Position numbers and translations under genes: made by a program
The notes under the pieces: generated by a model
Databases searched by the model: none
Told to the model about the DNA's origin: nothing
The model's input: only the letters and a program-made list of their open reading frames with translations
Part shown: one piece after another, positions 7,932 through 16,998 of the stretch
Position numbering within the stretch: position 1 is the first letter of the stretch
How the letters are laid out: every line of letters begins with the position of its first letter
Source: Clostridia bacterium
Lineage (GTDB): Bacteria; Bacillota; Clostridia; Christensenellales; CAAEEZ01
Reading direction: 5' to 3'
NCBI GenBank assembly: GCA_900755035.1
Contig: CAAEEZ010000017.1
Span: 248,001 to 312,000, forward strand
Length of the DNA: 64,000 bases

Positions 7932-9422
7932 TTACACAAACTTGTACCCTTTCTTTTCCATAGCGGCTTGTTGGAAGGTGATTAGTTCTATAAACTGTTG
8001 ATTGCTCTTCGTTTGCGACAAAGTGCTAATTAGGTTTTCAATAGCCTCTTGCGACTCCCCTTCGTTCAGCATCTTTCTCATAGCCCATATTGCTTCTAGT
8101 TCTTTTTTATCAAGTAGCAAATCTTCTTTTCTCGTGCTTGACGCATTTAGGTCGATAGCAGGGAATATTCTCTTTTCGGATAGTTTTCTATCTAAGCGAA
8201 TTTCCATATTGCCCGTACCCTTAAATTCCTCGAATATTACGTCGTCCATTCTGCTACCCGTATCTACTAGCGCAGTTGCAATAATGGTAAGGCTACCGCC
8301 GTTCTCTATATTTCTTGCCGAGCCAAAAAACTTTTTAGGTAGGTACAATGCAGCAGGGTCTATACCACCGCTTAGCGTCCTGCCTGTCGGGGTAATTACA
8401 AGGTTGTTCGCCCTAGCAAGCCTAGTTAAACTGTCCATAAGGATAACCACGTCGCAACCCATTTCCACCTTTCTTTTTGCCTTTTCTAGCAAAAATTCCA
8501 TCACTTTTATATGGTGCTCTGGTTGTTCGTCAAAGGTAGAATACCACACGTTTCCCTTTATGGTTCTTTGCATATCGGTTACTTCCTCAGGACGTTCGTC
8601 GATAAGCAAAACTTCTAAGTCTACGTCGGGATAATTTGCCGATATCGAGCCTGCAATCTTTTTAAGAAGCGTCGTCTTACCTGCTTTTGGCGGAGATACT
8701 ATCATAGCCCTTTGACCTTTACCAATAGGCGCTAAAAGGTCGATACACCTAATTGCAAGGTCGCTAGTAGCATCTGCTCTTTCAAGTCTTAATCTCTCGT
8801 CGGGATAAATAGGCACTAAGTCGTCAAAATTAGGTCTTTTACCTACCTTATCCGCATCTACGCCGTTTATTTTAAGAACGCTTACAACGGGAGCAGGCTT
8901 GTTCTCCTGTACCTTATTTTTGCTTACTAGCGCCTCTACGTAGTCGCCTTTTCTTAGTCCGTAACGCCTAATTTTATTAGCGTGAATATATGCGTCGTTT
9001 ACGCTATTTTCATATCCGTCTACACGCAAAAAGCCATAATCAATACTATTATTTACGCCTAAAATCTCTAAATATCCCGAACGTTTTTCAACGCTATCCA
9101 TATCAATTTCTTCTTGATATACGCTTTGATTTTCTCTAAACGTTTTCATTTTGGGTTCGCTATCTACCTTATCGTATTTACATTGCTCTACATTATTATC
9201 GTGTTTTTCGCACGTCGTTACAACCGTAGACGAACTTCCTATTTCGTCTTCTTTTTCACCTTTTTCTTTACGTAGTTCTGCTACTTTTTCCATAACCTTA
9301 TCCACCAAATCTTTCTTATTATAAGTAGTTGGGGATTTAACACCTACTTTTCTTGCAATATTTCTAATTTCAAATAAAGAAGTAGACAATAACTCTACTT
9401 TGTTAATCGTACTGTAATCCAT
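7932..9422 (-). CDS. rho: Transcription termination factor Rho
   Basis: 496 residues from ATG 9422, which has a GGAG site; the frame stays open upstream to 9509, but that extension is hydrophobic and lacks a ribosome site. An N-terminal Rho_N helix domain (about 1-45) is followed by a charged, low-complexity linker to about residue 115, then the cold-shock-like RNA-binding domain and the RecA-type motor: PPKAGKTT (Walker A, near 244), LLIDERPEEVTDM, VVILMDSLTRLARANN (Walker B), GRTLSGGIDPAAL (Q/R loops). A hexameric RNA helicase that ends untranslated transcripts. The linker is longer than in the E. coli enzyme, as in many Gram-positive Rho proteins. Confidence 0.97.
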   Translation of the reverse strand: MDYSTINKVELLSTSLFEIRNIARKVGVKSPTTYNKKDLVDKVMEKVAELRKEKGEKEDEIGSSSTVVTTCEKHDNNVEQCKYDKVDSEPKMKTFRENQSVYQEEIDMDSVEKRSGYLEILGVNNSIDYGFLRVDGYENSVNDAYIHANKIRRYGLRKGDYVEALVSKNKVQENKPAPVVSVLKINGVDADKVGKRPNFDDLVPIYPDERLRLERADATSDLAIRCIDLLAPIGKGQRAMIVSPPKAGKTTLLKKIAGSISANYPDVDLEVLLIDERPEEVTDMQRTIKGNVWYSTFDEQPEHHIKVMEFLLEKAKRKVEMGCDVVILMDSLTRLARANNLVITPTGRTLSGGIDPAALYLPKKFFGSARNIENGGSLTIIATALVDTGSRMDDVIFEEFKGTGNMEIRLDRKLSEKRIFPAIDLNASSTRKEDLLLDKKELEAIWAMRKMLNEGESQEAIENLISTLSQTKSNQQFIELITFQQAAMEKKGYKFV

Positions 9423-9512
9423 GATATCTCCAAAAATTTTATGAAATGAAAAATAAAATACTAACGATATAATTATACTAACGCAGGGGAATATAATACC
9501 TTCCCCCACGAA

Positions 9513-10157
9513 TTAATTTTCAAAAACGTAAACTTTGGTTCTTTCGCCGTCGAAATCTACCCTATTAAAAGTAACTTCGTTGCCTTCAACGTAAACAACG
9601 TCCTCGTCATCGAAAAGTTCAATAAAATCATCAACTTTATCAAGACCTAAATCGATATTTTTAGTCCTATAATGCATAGGAATAACTACGTCTGGCATAA
9701 GTCTATCAACGTACTCTTTTGCTCTTTCAGCGTCAACGGTGTATTTGCCACCAACCGGAATAAGTAGTACGTTAACGGGCATAATAAACTCGCTTAAAAA
9801 CGCATTACAATCCTCGCCGATATCACCCATATGGCACACTTCAACGCCGTCTAAGCGATACTTAAACACAAGCGTTTTACCTCTTCTTACTCCACCGTGA
9901 TTGTCGTGATTAGCGTAAACACTTGAAATATGTACTCCCGACACTTCGAAAGCGCCCTCGAAATTTATTACGATAGGACTACCTTCTATACTTTCTAAAT
10001 TATTATGGTCGTAGTGGTCGTGAGAAATAGTTACTGCGTCGGCCGTGGTTTTTGGCATTGGCTGACCAACCGAATCATTATACGGGTCGGTAACTATTTT
10101 AGTTCCGGTACTCTCCTCTAATTGAAAGGCAGAATGCCCCAGAGATGTGATTTTCAC
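9513..10157 (-). CDS. Metallo-beta-lactamase-fold metal-dependent hydrolase
   Basis: 214 residues from GTG 10157, chosen because GGAGGA sits five bases upstream; an ATG four codons earlier would place the ribosome site inside the gene. The metal motif SHDHYDHNN (about residues 45-53), a second histidine in YANHDNHGG, HMGDIGED and IPMHYRT match the short UPF0173-like/YtxL-like branch of MBL-fold hydrolases. Substrate unknown. It precedes rho by 90 bases on the same strand, so the two may be cotranscribed. Confidence 0.88.
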   Translation of the reverse strand: MKITSLGHSAFQLEESTGTKIVTDPYNDSVGQPMPKTTADAVTISHDHYDHNNLESIEGSPIVINFEGAFEVSGVHISSVYANHDNHGGVRRGKTLVFKYRLDGVEVCHMGDIGEDCNAFLSEFIMPVNVLLIPVGGKYTVDAERAKEYVDRLMPDVVIPMHYRTKNIDLGLDKVDDFIELFDDEDVVYVEGNEVTFNRVDFDGERTKVYVFEN

Positions 10158-10184
10158 AATATCCTCCATTTTTTTGTTATCTAT

Positions 10185-10213
10185 ATTCTAATATATAAAT
10201 GGTTAAAATGCAA
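10185..10213 (-). promoter_or_regulatory. Promoter of the MBL-fold hydrolase
   Basis: Minus-strand TTGCAT (10213-10208), 17-base spacer, TAGAAT (10190-10185). The rest of the 10158-10454 gap is AT-rich and contains a ten-base palindrome TGTCATGACA (10393-10402) of unknown meaning. Confidence 0.6.
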
Positions 10214-10446
10214 CAAATTTAATATTTTTACGCTTTACTTTTTTTAATATTACAAAGATTTTTGTAATTTTTTTGCAATTTTACAATTTTTTTCATAAAT
10301 GACAAACCATTTCTAAAAAAATTTAACCCCATACTTTACGTAAAAAATAATTTGCTAATAATTTTTACTTTGATAAAATTATTCTCATATATTGTCATGA
10401 CATATACAGGATTAAATTACGATTAAAATACTATTTACAAAGCAGA

Positions 10447-10479
10447 ATGAAAAATAAGCCCGACGTTTTGTCGGGCTTA
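10447..10479 (-). terminator. Terminator of prs
   Basis: Perfect ten-base stem TAAGCCCGAC / GTCGGGCTTA, loop GTTTT, followed on the minus strand by TTTTTCATTC. It lies immediately after the prs stop. Confidence 0.88.
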
Positions 10480-10482
10480 GTA

Positions 10483-11652
10483 TTATTTTTCAGGGATAAT
10501 ATCGTTCTTTTCAAGTAATGCGTGTATTTTTGCGTGAGGGTCAAGTATTTTGCTAACCGATTGATTATGGTTGCAAGCCGAGATAATATATGCAAGATAT
10601 TTGCTTAGGTCTGCTTGGAAGAACCATTTTCTGTCTTGTAACTCTGGCTTAGAATAGGTAAGGTTCGTAGATACTACGCCAGCAATCAAGCCTTCTTCAT
10701 ACGCTTTATCGAATTTATCAAGTCCTTCGGTAAATAGTGCGAAGGTTGCTGCAAGGAATATGTTTTTAGCACCCTTCTCTTTTAACTCCCTAGCAAGTTT
10801 TATAACTGAATCACCCGTAGCGATAATATCGTCTGCAACGAAGATATCCTTTCCTTTTACGTCGATACCGATATACTCGTGTTGAACGATAGGATTTCTA
10901 CCGTTTACGATAGTAGAATAATCTCTTCTCTTGTAGAACATACCAAGGTCAAGTCCTAATACCGATGCGTAGTAAATATTTCTACTCATTGCGCCTTCGT
11001 CCGGGCTTACGATCATAAAGTGGTCTTTATCAAAAATCAAGTCAGGGAATTTTTTGATAAGCACTTTTAGAATTTGATAGGTTGCAAAGAAGTTATCAAA
11101 GCCAAGTAGCGGAACTGCGTTTTGTACTCTTGGGTCGTGAGCGTCAAACGTGATAATATCTTTTACTCCCATTGCCTCTAATTCTTGTAGCATTACTGCG
11201 CAATCTAATGATTCTCTTGCGTTTCTTCTATGTTGTCTGCCACCGTAAAGCATAGGCATTACAACAGTAATTCTCTCCGGCTTTCCACCCGTTGCAGATA
11301 TAATTCTCTTTAAGTCTGCAAAATGGTCGTCAGGCGACATAGGCGTCTGTTGACCGAAAAGATTGTACGTGCAACTGTAATTTCCAACGTCTACCAAAAT
11401 ATACAAGTCCCTTCCTCTTACGGTTTCGTTAATAACCGCTTTACCATCACCCGTGGTAAATCTTGGGTAAGAAGCGTCTAATAGAAAGTTGTCTTTTGCT
11501 ACTACTCCGTATTCTTTTGCTTCCTTTCCGTACCAGTCAACTAATATCGAGTTGACTTTCTCGCCAAGCGCTTTTGCACCGGGCATAGCAATTATAGCAA
11601 GTGGAAATTTTGGTAATTCGTCGCCAAATACTTTTTTTAGTGTAGGTGTCAT
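10483..11652 (-). CDS. prs: Ribose-phosphate pyrophosphokinase (long clostridial form)
   Basis: 389 residues, longer than the roughly 315 of the classical enzyme; the length matches a clade of PRPP synthetases common in Clostridia. Makes PRPP from ribose 5-phosphate and ATP for purine, pyrimidine, His, Trp and NAD synthesis. Motifs: MLYGGRQHRRN (ATP/flexible loop, near 150), DAHDPRVQNAVP (metal/ribose-phosphate region), and the PRPP loop FVADDIIATGDSV (near 290). The start has a GGAGGATAAA site. The uracil salvage enzyme Upp, encoded at 45764-46393, consumes the product. Confidence 0.93.
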   Translation of the reverse strand: MTPTLKKVFGDELPKFPLAIIAMPGAKALGEKVNSILVDWYGKEAKEYGVVAKDNFLLDASYPRFTTGDGKAVINETVRGRDLYILVDVGNYSCTYNLFGQQTPMSPDDHFADLKRIISATGGKPERITVVMPMLYGGRQHRRNARESLDCAVMLQELEAMGVKDIITFDAHDPRVQNAVPLLGFDNFFATYQILKVLIKKFPDLIFDKDHFMIVSPDEGAMSRNIYYASVLGLDLGMFYKRRDYSTIVNGRNPIVQHEYIGIDVKGKDIFVADDIIATGDSVIKLARELKEKGAKNIFLAATFALFTEGLDKFDKAYEEGLIAGVVSTNLTYSKPELQDRKWFFQADLSKYLAYIISACNHNQSVSKILDPHAKIHALLEKNDIIPEK

Positions 11653-12058
11653 TTTATCCTCCGAATTTCTTAGTAATTAGATTATAACAAATATAAAATT
11701 AAAAGTCATACGATTTTAGGCTTAGAAAAGACTTTTTTAATCATAATTTTTTGCGGTTTATTATTAAGAAAATCGGCATTTACCCTTATTTTAGCAAAAT
11801 ATATTATTTAATCTTTCGTTTTTGCAATATAAAGTGCGTATTTTATTAATTAAAAATTTGTTATTCGTTTCAGCAACTTTTTTTATCGCTAGTATGAATT
11901 TTCGTTATAGCAAACCATAAAAGACACTTTACTAAAAAAATTTTACGTAAAAAATCCACTCCTTTCAAAAGTACCATTCATTGGACAAAAAAACACGCAA
12001 ATATAAGTATTTATTTGGTTTTTAATAAAAAAAGCGACAACTATTTTTTGGTTTAGCG
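11653..12058. other. Intergenic gap without recognised genes
   Basis: Roughly 400 AT-rich bases between the divergent prs and the 12129 gene. There are no open frames with ribosome sites. A TATAAT box about 25 bases upstream of prs with a poor -35 (ATGACT) is the likely prs promoter. Nothing else recognised. Confidence 0.6.
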
Positions 12059-12087
12059 TTGACCTTAATATTTTTTTATTATATAAT
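12059..12087 (+). promoter_or_regulatory. Strong promoter of the paired membrane-protein operon
   Basis: TTGACC (12059-12064), 17-base spacer, TATAAT (12082-12087), then an AAGGAG site before ATG 12129. Confidence 0.85.
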
Positions 12088-12128
12088 TATCAAGGATATA
12101 TTTATATCAAATTTTCAAGGAGAAAGTT

Positions 12129-13811
12129 ATGGACAAGAAAAAGTACAAATTCAAGTTAATCAGATTCCTTTTCTATTGCTTGGGATTCCCTGCTATGTGC
12201 CTTGCTACTTTGTGGCTACTAGTACCTACCTTTACTGAGCCTGCAATGGGAAACTACGGTCTGATTTGCGCTATCGTACCATTCGCTATTTGGGGTATAG
12301 TTGAATTGCTACGTATTGCGCTAAAAAAACTATCAAAGAAGGGTTCGCTTCAGAGAGACTACGCTACGGTTATCCTTACCGTTACTACCCTTGCTCTAAT
12401 CGTAATCCCTATGTTCACTACCGACTGGGTAGCATACTTCAATTACGAGAGCCTTAGAAAAGAAGCCGCTCAAAAAGAAGTTTACAAATTCAGCTATGAG
12501 GACCCTATCACAGGCAAAATCAAAAATGGCGAACAAGTAATTTACAACGGAGTATCCTTGCCTTCTTACGGAAAGTTAATGGGTTGGGCTATTGACAACA
12601 CGAACAAAGGAAGTTCTTGGTTCCACGGATACGTAGATACCGTTAACGGCTTTATTGCATCATATGGACTAAAAGGATTCGACACAAGTAGAAAGGGCTT
12701 TGCCGAAAGCAAACCCGTTGATTACGACGCTAACTACGATGGAAAAGTTGAAAACGACTATATTATCCTTGGTGAAAGCCTTGGTTTTTACGATAAACTA
12801 GAAGAACAAAGCAGGGCTAAATATACTTATAGCAAATTATCTGCCGAGCTAAACGCTCGCTACAACGTTCTAAAAGAAAAACAAACCGAATTAGGTACTA
12901 AAATCGCTGACCTTGCCGCTAAAATCGTAGCTATTGAAAAAGGCGAAGGCGACCCTAATCTAAACCTTAGCGACTTAAAACAAGAGCTTAGCGAAACTCA
13001 AAAAACGCTAGATAATTTCAACCGTGATTACGCTGCTGAAATTCAACAACTTGGCGGACAAAGAGTACGTCTTTATGACTTTGTAATCAAAGCACTTGTA
13101 GGCGTTATCACCAACGCAGACGTTATCCTTCCTGACGGCTTAAATATCGACAAACTACTTGGTATGGACTTACCTATCGGCGATATCGTTGCATTACTCG
13201 GCAATATTATCGATACGATAGGCGGAATAAATATTGGCGACCAAGGCGTTGTAGATATGATATTAGGTCTTGTTTTGACTTCATCTGACGAGCACGGTAA
13301 ATACATCGAAATTTCTACCGGACTATGCCCACAAAGCGAAAGACACGTATGCGCTGCCGCTGCATCTAAAATCGTTACAAACAATTATTCTTACGAAGGA
13401 ATAAGGGAAATTCAATACAAAGTTTCTATTTATCCTCAACTACTTTGCTTTGCAAGACTTCGTAGAATTTTATATATCTTCTGCGGACTTATGATTATTT
13501 CTATCCTTGTAACCGACCACTATTCTAGAAAAATCGATTACATTAGAGACCACGAGTTTGAAGAAAGATTACAAAAAGAAATGAAAGAAAGAGGCTACGT
13601 TCTTGCTACTGACCTTGCAGTAGAAAGCGCTTACGAAGTTGATAGTACTTACCAAGCGGATTACACTGCAAATGCTAACGCAACGGACACCGTAGTAGAT
13701 TTTAACGATACTGCAAATCCGTCAACTAACGCTGATAATACTGAAAGCAACACACCATGGCCAACGGGGCTTGATTTAACAGAAGGAGGTAATGACAATG
13801 AAACTAAATAA
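12129..13811 (+). CDS. Large membrane protein A with acidic cytoplasmic tail, unknown function
   Basis: 560 residues, no family recognised. Three hydrophobic helices near the N-terminus (about 12-32, 42-62, 78-100) with lysine-rich flanks, a roughly 330-residue extracytoplasmic region, a fourth helix (about 440-462, YIFCGLMIISILV), and a C-terminal cytoplasmic tail of about 100 residues rich in Asp, Glu, Asn and Thr. The ectodomain contains a predicted coiled coil (about 235-310, alternating KQTELGTKIADLAAKI-like heptads) and a hydrophobic Gly/Ile-rich stretch (IVALLGNIIDTIGGINIG). It overlaps the next gene, which has the same topology; the two share a SLPSYG/SYPSYD segment early in the ectodomain, so they look like diverged paralogues working as a pair. 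Confidence 0.8.
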   Translation: MDKKKYKFKLIRFLFYCLGFPAMCLATLWLLVPTFTEPAMGNYGLICAIVPFAIWGIVELLRIALKKLSKKGSLQRDYATVILTVTTLALIVIPMFTTDWVAYFNYESLRKEAAQKEVYKFSYEDPITGKIKNGEQVIYNGVSLPSYGKLMGWAIDNTNKGSSWFHGYVDTVNGFIASYGLKGFDTSRKGFAESKPVDYDANYDGKVENDYIILGESLGFYDKLEEQSRAKYTYSKLSAELNARYNVLKEKQTELGTKIADLAAKIVAIEKGEGDPNLNLSDLKQELSETQKTLDNFNRDYAAEIQQLGGQRVRLYDFVIKALVGVITNADVILPDGLNIDKLLGMDLPIGDIVALLGNIIDTIGGINIGDQGVVDMILGLVLTSSDEHGKYIEISTGLCPQSERHVCAAAASKIVTNNYSYEGIREIQYKVSIYPQLLCFARLRRILYIFCGLMIISILVTDHYSRKIDYIRDHEFEERLQKEMKERGYVLATDLAVESAYEVDSTYQADYTANANATDTVVDFNDTANPSTNADNTESNTPWPTGLDLTEGGNDNETK

Positions 13812-15603
13812 TAAAGCAAAAGAAAAGCCTATTAAAAACGAAAATGTTGTCAAAGAAAAAACTCCTTTGAAAAAGAATCATAAAGCGCTTTATAAGATAG
13901 CAATTTTAGTAACTAACCTTGTAGGCTTCCCATTATTGCTACTACTTGTAGCGCTTGAATGTATGCACTACAACGAATCCGGCATATACAAATTTACCGT
14001 ATTTGCTCCTTGCCTAATCGTTCTACTTATGTGGGGCATTACTGCTCTACTACAAATGATTATATTTAGAGTAGACAAAAAGACGCACGCATCGTTTAAG
14101 CATACTATGATTTCGTGCGCAGTAGTACCTATTTGCTGTTTGGGTGGTTTGTTCCTAGTCCTTGATATAGCACTACCTAAACTACTTGCCAAAGCAACTT
14201 CAAATACGATTTTATACGAAGATATCGTAGTAGATGCAAAAGGTCAACATGAAACTATTTTATCAAAAGCGCAAATGTTTTTGTATAAAAACAACCTATA
14301 CAAATATGAAGTTGATAAAAACGGTCAACCTGTTCTTGACAAGTTAGGCAAACCTGTTCCTATTGGCACAAACGGAAAACCTCTTAAATTCAACGAAAAT
14401 TCGTACCCAAGTTACGATTTTAAGCAAATTCAATTTGAACACTGGTTTTCTGACGAGAATATGGACATATTCAAACCTATCTTCTCTTCGTTTGACCAAG
14501 CATATCAATCATTTAACGGCTTAGCAATCGAATTTGCACTTAGCGAATCCGACCTTGTCGGCGGTATTCTAAACGGAAATATTCCAATTACGGTTCTTGC
14601 ATCAATTGCTCTTAAAACTACTCCTCCTGAGGACGTAAACGGCTCAAACGTTAAGCTTGATTTATTAGAGATACTTACTCTAAACAAAGAACCGTTAGTA
14701 AACGCTGTAAAAGCTCTTATTGCATCAGGATTTGATTTTGGAGTAACAGGAAAAGACCCTTACACTGGCGCAGACGAAAAACAAGCATTAGACGATATAC
14801 TTAATTCCGTTATTCTACACAAAGAATTTAATGGTGTAAAATGGAACGTACTGCAACTACTTGGAACTAACCCACTTTCAGGTATTGACCCTAATAAACA
14901 AATTGTTCAATATGAAGGCACTGAAAACGAAGTTGTACTTGGTGCATGTTTAGGATATCAAGATATGGCATGGCTAAACAGCGTAGACCTACTTGGAATT
15001 ATTATTTGTTTAATGGATTGCAGAGATTACTTCTACATCTTCGGCGTTGTAATCGGTATAGTTACATATATAGTATTCGTACTTAAAAAACAATATCTAC
15101 TTACCTATGGCGACGACTGCTTGCTACTACCTAAAACCAAGAGAAGACGCGCTAAGGAAGAAAGAGATAATTGGTACTACTCTTCTAGCAGTAACAAAGG
15201 CGTTATGAATATCAATAACGACTCGATTACCGAGATGGAAAGCAACGAAATTCAAGAAGATTTTGAAAGAGAAACTAAATCGCTTTCTAAACCTTCGTTT
15301 GCTGATAGATTCAAGAAAAATGATAACGAGCCTAAGGTAGCAAAAGAAAAAGCACCTAAGGTTGAAAAAGTAAAGAAGGAAAAAGTGCCAAAACCTCCTA
15401 AGCCTGAAAAGGTAAAAAAGGAAAAAACGCCTAAGCCTCCTAAGCCTGAAAAGGTAAAAAAGGAAAAAGTACCAAAACCTCCTAAGCCTGAAAAGGTAAA
15501 AAAGGAAAAAGCACCAAAGCCTCCTAAACCTGAAAAGGTAAAAAAGGAAAAAGCACCAAAGCCTCCTAAACCTGAAAAACCTAAAAAACCAAAGAAATTG
15601 TAA
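13798..15603 (+). CDS. Large membrane protein B with Lys/Pro-repeat tail, unknown function
   Basis: 601 residues from ATG 13798; an AAGGAGG site eight bases upstream favours this over the ATG at 13792. The start lies inside the end of the preceding gene (14-base overlap), so translation is coupled. Topology mirrors its neighbour: a Lys-rich N-terminus, three helices (about 33-56, 64-86, 98-124), an ectodomain of about 280 residues, a fourth helix (about 410-432), then a long cytoplasmic tail. The tail ends in 14-residue repeats of the form xPKPPKPEKVKKEK, four complete and one partial. No enzymatic motif seen. A structural or scaffold role at the envelope is only a guess. Confidence 0.8.
   Translation: MKLNNKAKEKPIKNENVVKEKTPLKKNHKALYKIAILVTNLVGFPLLLLLVALECMHYNESGIYKFTVFAPCLIVLLMWGITALLQMIIFRVDKKTHASFKHTMISCAVVPICCLGGLFLVLDIALPKLLAKATSNTILYEDIVVDAKGQHETILSKAQMFLYKNNLYKYEVDKNGQPVLDKLGKPVPIGTNGKPLKFNENSYPSYDFKQIQFEHWFSDENMDIFKPIFSSFDQAYQSFNGLAIEFALSESDLVGGILNGNIPITVLASIALKTTPPEDVNGSNVKLDLLEILTLNKEPLVNAVKALIASGFDFGVTGKDPYTGADEKQALDDILNSVILHKEFNGVKWNVLQLLGTNPLSGIDPNKQIVQYEGTENEVVLGACLGYQDMAWLNSVDLLGIIICLMDCRDYFYIFGVVIGIVTYIVFVLKKQYLLTYGDDCLLLPKTKRRRAKEERDNWYYSSSSNKGVMNINNDSITEMESNEIQEDFERETKSLSKPSFADRFKKNDNEPKVAKEKAPKVEKVKKEKVPKPPKPEKVKKEKTPKPPKPEKVKKEKVPKPPKPEKVKKEKAPKPPKPEKVKKEKAPKPPKPEKPKKPKKL
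15385..15585 (+). repeat. 42-bp in-frame tandem repeats (Lys/Pro)
   Basis: Four complete 42-base units start at 15385, 15427, 15469 and 15511; a fifth partial unit starts at 15553. Each encodes xPKPPKPEKVKKEK with x = V, T, V, A, A. The units are nearly identical at DNA level, so copy number may vary between strains. Confidence 0.92.
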
Positions 15604-15622
15604 TAACTTGTCCAAGTTATAT

Positions 15623-15650
15623 AAAGCCCTCGTTTGAGGGCTTTTATTAT
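15623..15650 (+). terminator. Terminator of the paired membrane-protein operon
   Basis: Stem AAAGCCCTC / GAGGGCTTT with loop GTTT, then TATTATT. A weaker AATAACTTG/AAGTTAT hairpin precedes it. Confidence 0.88.
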
Positions 15651-15801
15651 TGCTCTATTTCGTATATATTCCTTAATTTGCAACGCTATTATTACTTGAA
15701 TATTTATATTGTATATATACTTATAAATATATATTTATATATAAATGCTCTACTATTTGACTAATATTTATTTAGCCTTTATAATTTATAAAGAGGTAAT
15801 T

Positions 15802-16269
15802 ATGTTAGACAACGTTAAAAAATATTTTGAAAAATTTGGCAAGCAAAACGATATACTTATTTTTAATCAAAGTTCTGCAACGGTAGAACTTGCCGCCGAG
15901 GCATTAAACGCAATGCCTAGCGATATTGCAAAATCACTTTCCTTTTACGACAAAGACGGTGGTTGCATTATGGTAATAGTAGCAGGCGACAAGAAAATAG
16001 AAAACAAAAAATACAAACAAACTTTTGGACTAAAAGCAAAAATGCTGTCTGCTAGCGACGTACCTACTCTTACTAACCACGAAATAGGCGGCGTATGCCC
16101 TTTTGCCGTATCGGACAAAGTAAAAGTATACCTGGACGAATCACTAAAATCGCACGAGTACGTATATCCTGCGTGTGGTAGTCATAATAGCGCAATAAAA
16201 CTGACCGTGGACGAACTAGAAAAATATTGCGATAATTTTACTGCTTGGGTTGACGTAACAAATGACTAG
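15802..16269 (+). CDS. YbaK/EbsC-family aminoacyl-tRNA deacylase
   Basis: 155 residues from ATG 15802, with AGAGGT seven bases upstream; a longer frame begins at 15745 but its extra residues are hydrophobic and lack a ribosome site. Family features: VELAAEAL, the KSLSF strand, the long KQTFGLKAKMLSASDV segment, EIGGVCPFAV and the closing YPACGSHNSAIKLT. These proteins hydrolyse mischarged tRNAs (for example Cys-tRNA-Pro) in trans. The stop codon overlaps the following ECF gene by eight bases. Confidence 0.9.
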   Translation: MLDNVKKYFEKFGKQNDILIFNQSSATVELAAEALNAMPSDIAKSLSFYDKDGGCIMVIVAGDKKIENKKYKQTFGLKAKMLSASDVPTLTNHEIGGVCPFAVSDKVKVYLDESLKSHEYVYPACGSHNSAIKLTVDELEKYCDNFTAWVDVTND

Positions 16270-16852
16270 AACTAAAAAAATAACTAATACGGCAATACTA
16301 ATTGCGCTAATTACTTTGCTCACCTTTGTTCCTATTCAAATAGGACCTATCAGCCTTGCCGTTTTATTGCTTATTCCTCTGCTAGTTGGTTGCCAAACAC
16401 AAGGCTTCACCGTGTCTATTATACTTGGCTTGTATACAGGTCTACTTAGTCTAATTGCTAGTTATACCGTGTCCACGTCTTTACTAAGATTTGTATTTAA
16501 TAATCCAATCGTATCAGTTTTACCCAGGATATTAGTGGGGGCACTAACCTATGCAAGCTACAAACTTACTATGTGCATTACTCGTAAGTTATCTAGCGAC
16601 AAACTGCAAATCCTTATTTCTAGCGCTGTTAGCAGTGTCGTTGGCGTACTTACAAATACTACCCTAGTGCTTGGTTTTACGTTTGCTATATACAATGGAA
16701 CAAATTTTAGCGGACTTACTATCAATGCTACTTTAATATGGACAATCGTAACTACAAATGCAATAGCCGAACTAATCGTTGCAGTAATAGTTACACCACC
16801 TGTTACCTATGGAATTTATAGGGCAAATAAGAAAAAAGCGTTGACTACGTAA
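16262..16852 (+). CDS. ECF transporter S component
   Basis: 196 residues with six hydrophobic segments. The N-terminal ITNTAILIALITLLTFVPIQIGP and the mid-protein NPIVSVLPRILVGALTY are typical of the substrate-binding S subunit of energy-coupling-factor vitamin importers. It has no ATPase or T subunit nearby, so it would use a shared ECF module encoded elsewhere (group II). The vitamin cannot be told from sequence. The start lies inside the YbaK gene. Confidence 0.85.
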   Translation: MTRTKKITNTAILIALITLLTFVPIQIGPISLAVLLLIPLLVGCQTQGFTVSIILGLYTGLLSLIASYTVSTSLLRFVFNNPIVSVLPRILVGALTYASYKLTMCITRKLSSDKLQILISSAVSSVVGVLTNTTLVLGFTFAIYNGTNFSGLTINATLIWTIVTTNAIAELIVAVIVTPPVTYGIYRANKKKALTT

Positions 16853-16950
16853 AGAATATAAAGTAAAATAAAATTATAAAGCAATCTGTATCAATGAGTT
16901 TTCGGCGAGTAAGACGGCAAGAATAAAATGAATTTTAAGAAGGATTTTTA

Positions 16951-16980
16951 CGCTACCGTTTTCGGCAGCGTTTTTATTTT
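16951..16980 (+). terminator. Terminator of the YbaK-ECF unit
   Basis: Stem CGCTACCG / CGGCAGCG with one A/C mismatch and loop TTTT, followed by TTTTTATTTT. It sits 19 bases before the next ATG, so it may also act as an attenuator for the downstream operon. Confidence 0.75.
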
Positions 16981-16998
16981 ATAAAAAATGGAGGAAAT

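Noticed and set aside
9423..9509. N-terminal extension of Rho
   Set aside because: Hydrophobic residues without ribosome site; ATG 9422 has GGAG and begins the conserved Rho_N domain.
15385..15600. CRISPR array
   Set aside because: The repeat units are contiguous, in frame and without spacers; they encode protein.
15127..15683. Two Phe/Leu/Arg- and Gly/Phe-rich frames on the minus strand
   Set aside because: Complement of the Lys/Pro repeats of membrane protein B; they run through its terminator and have no ribosome site.
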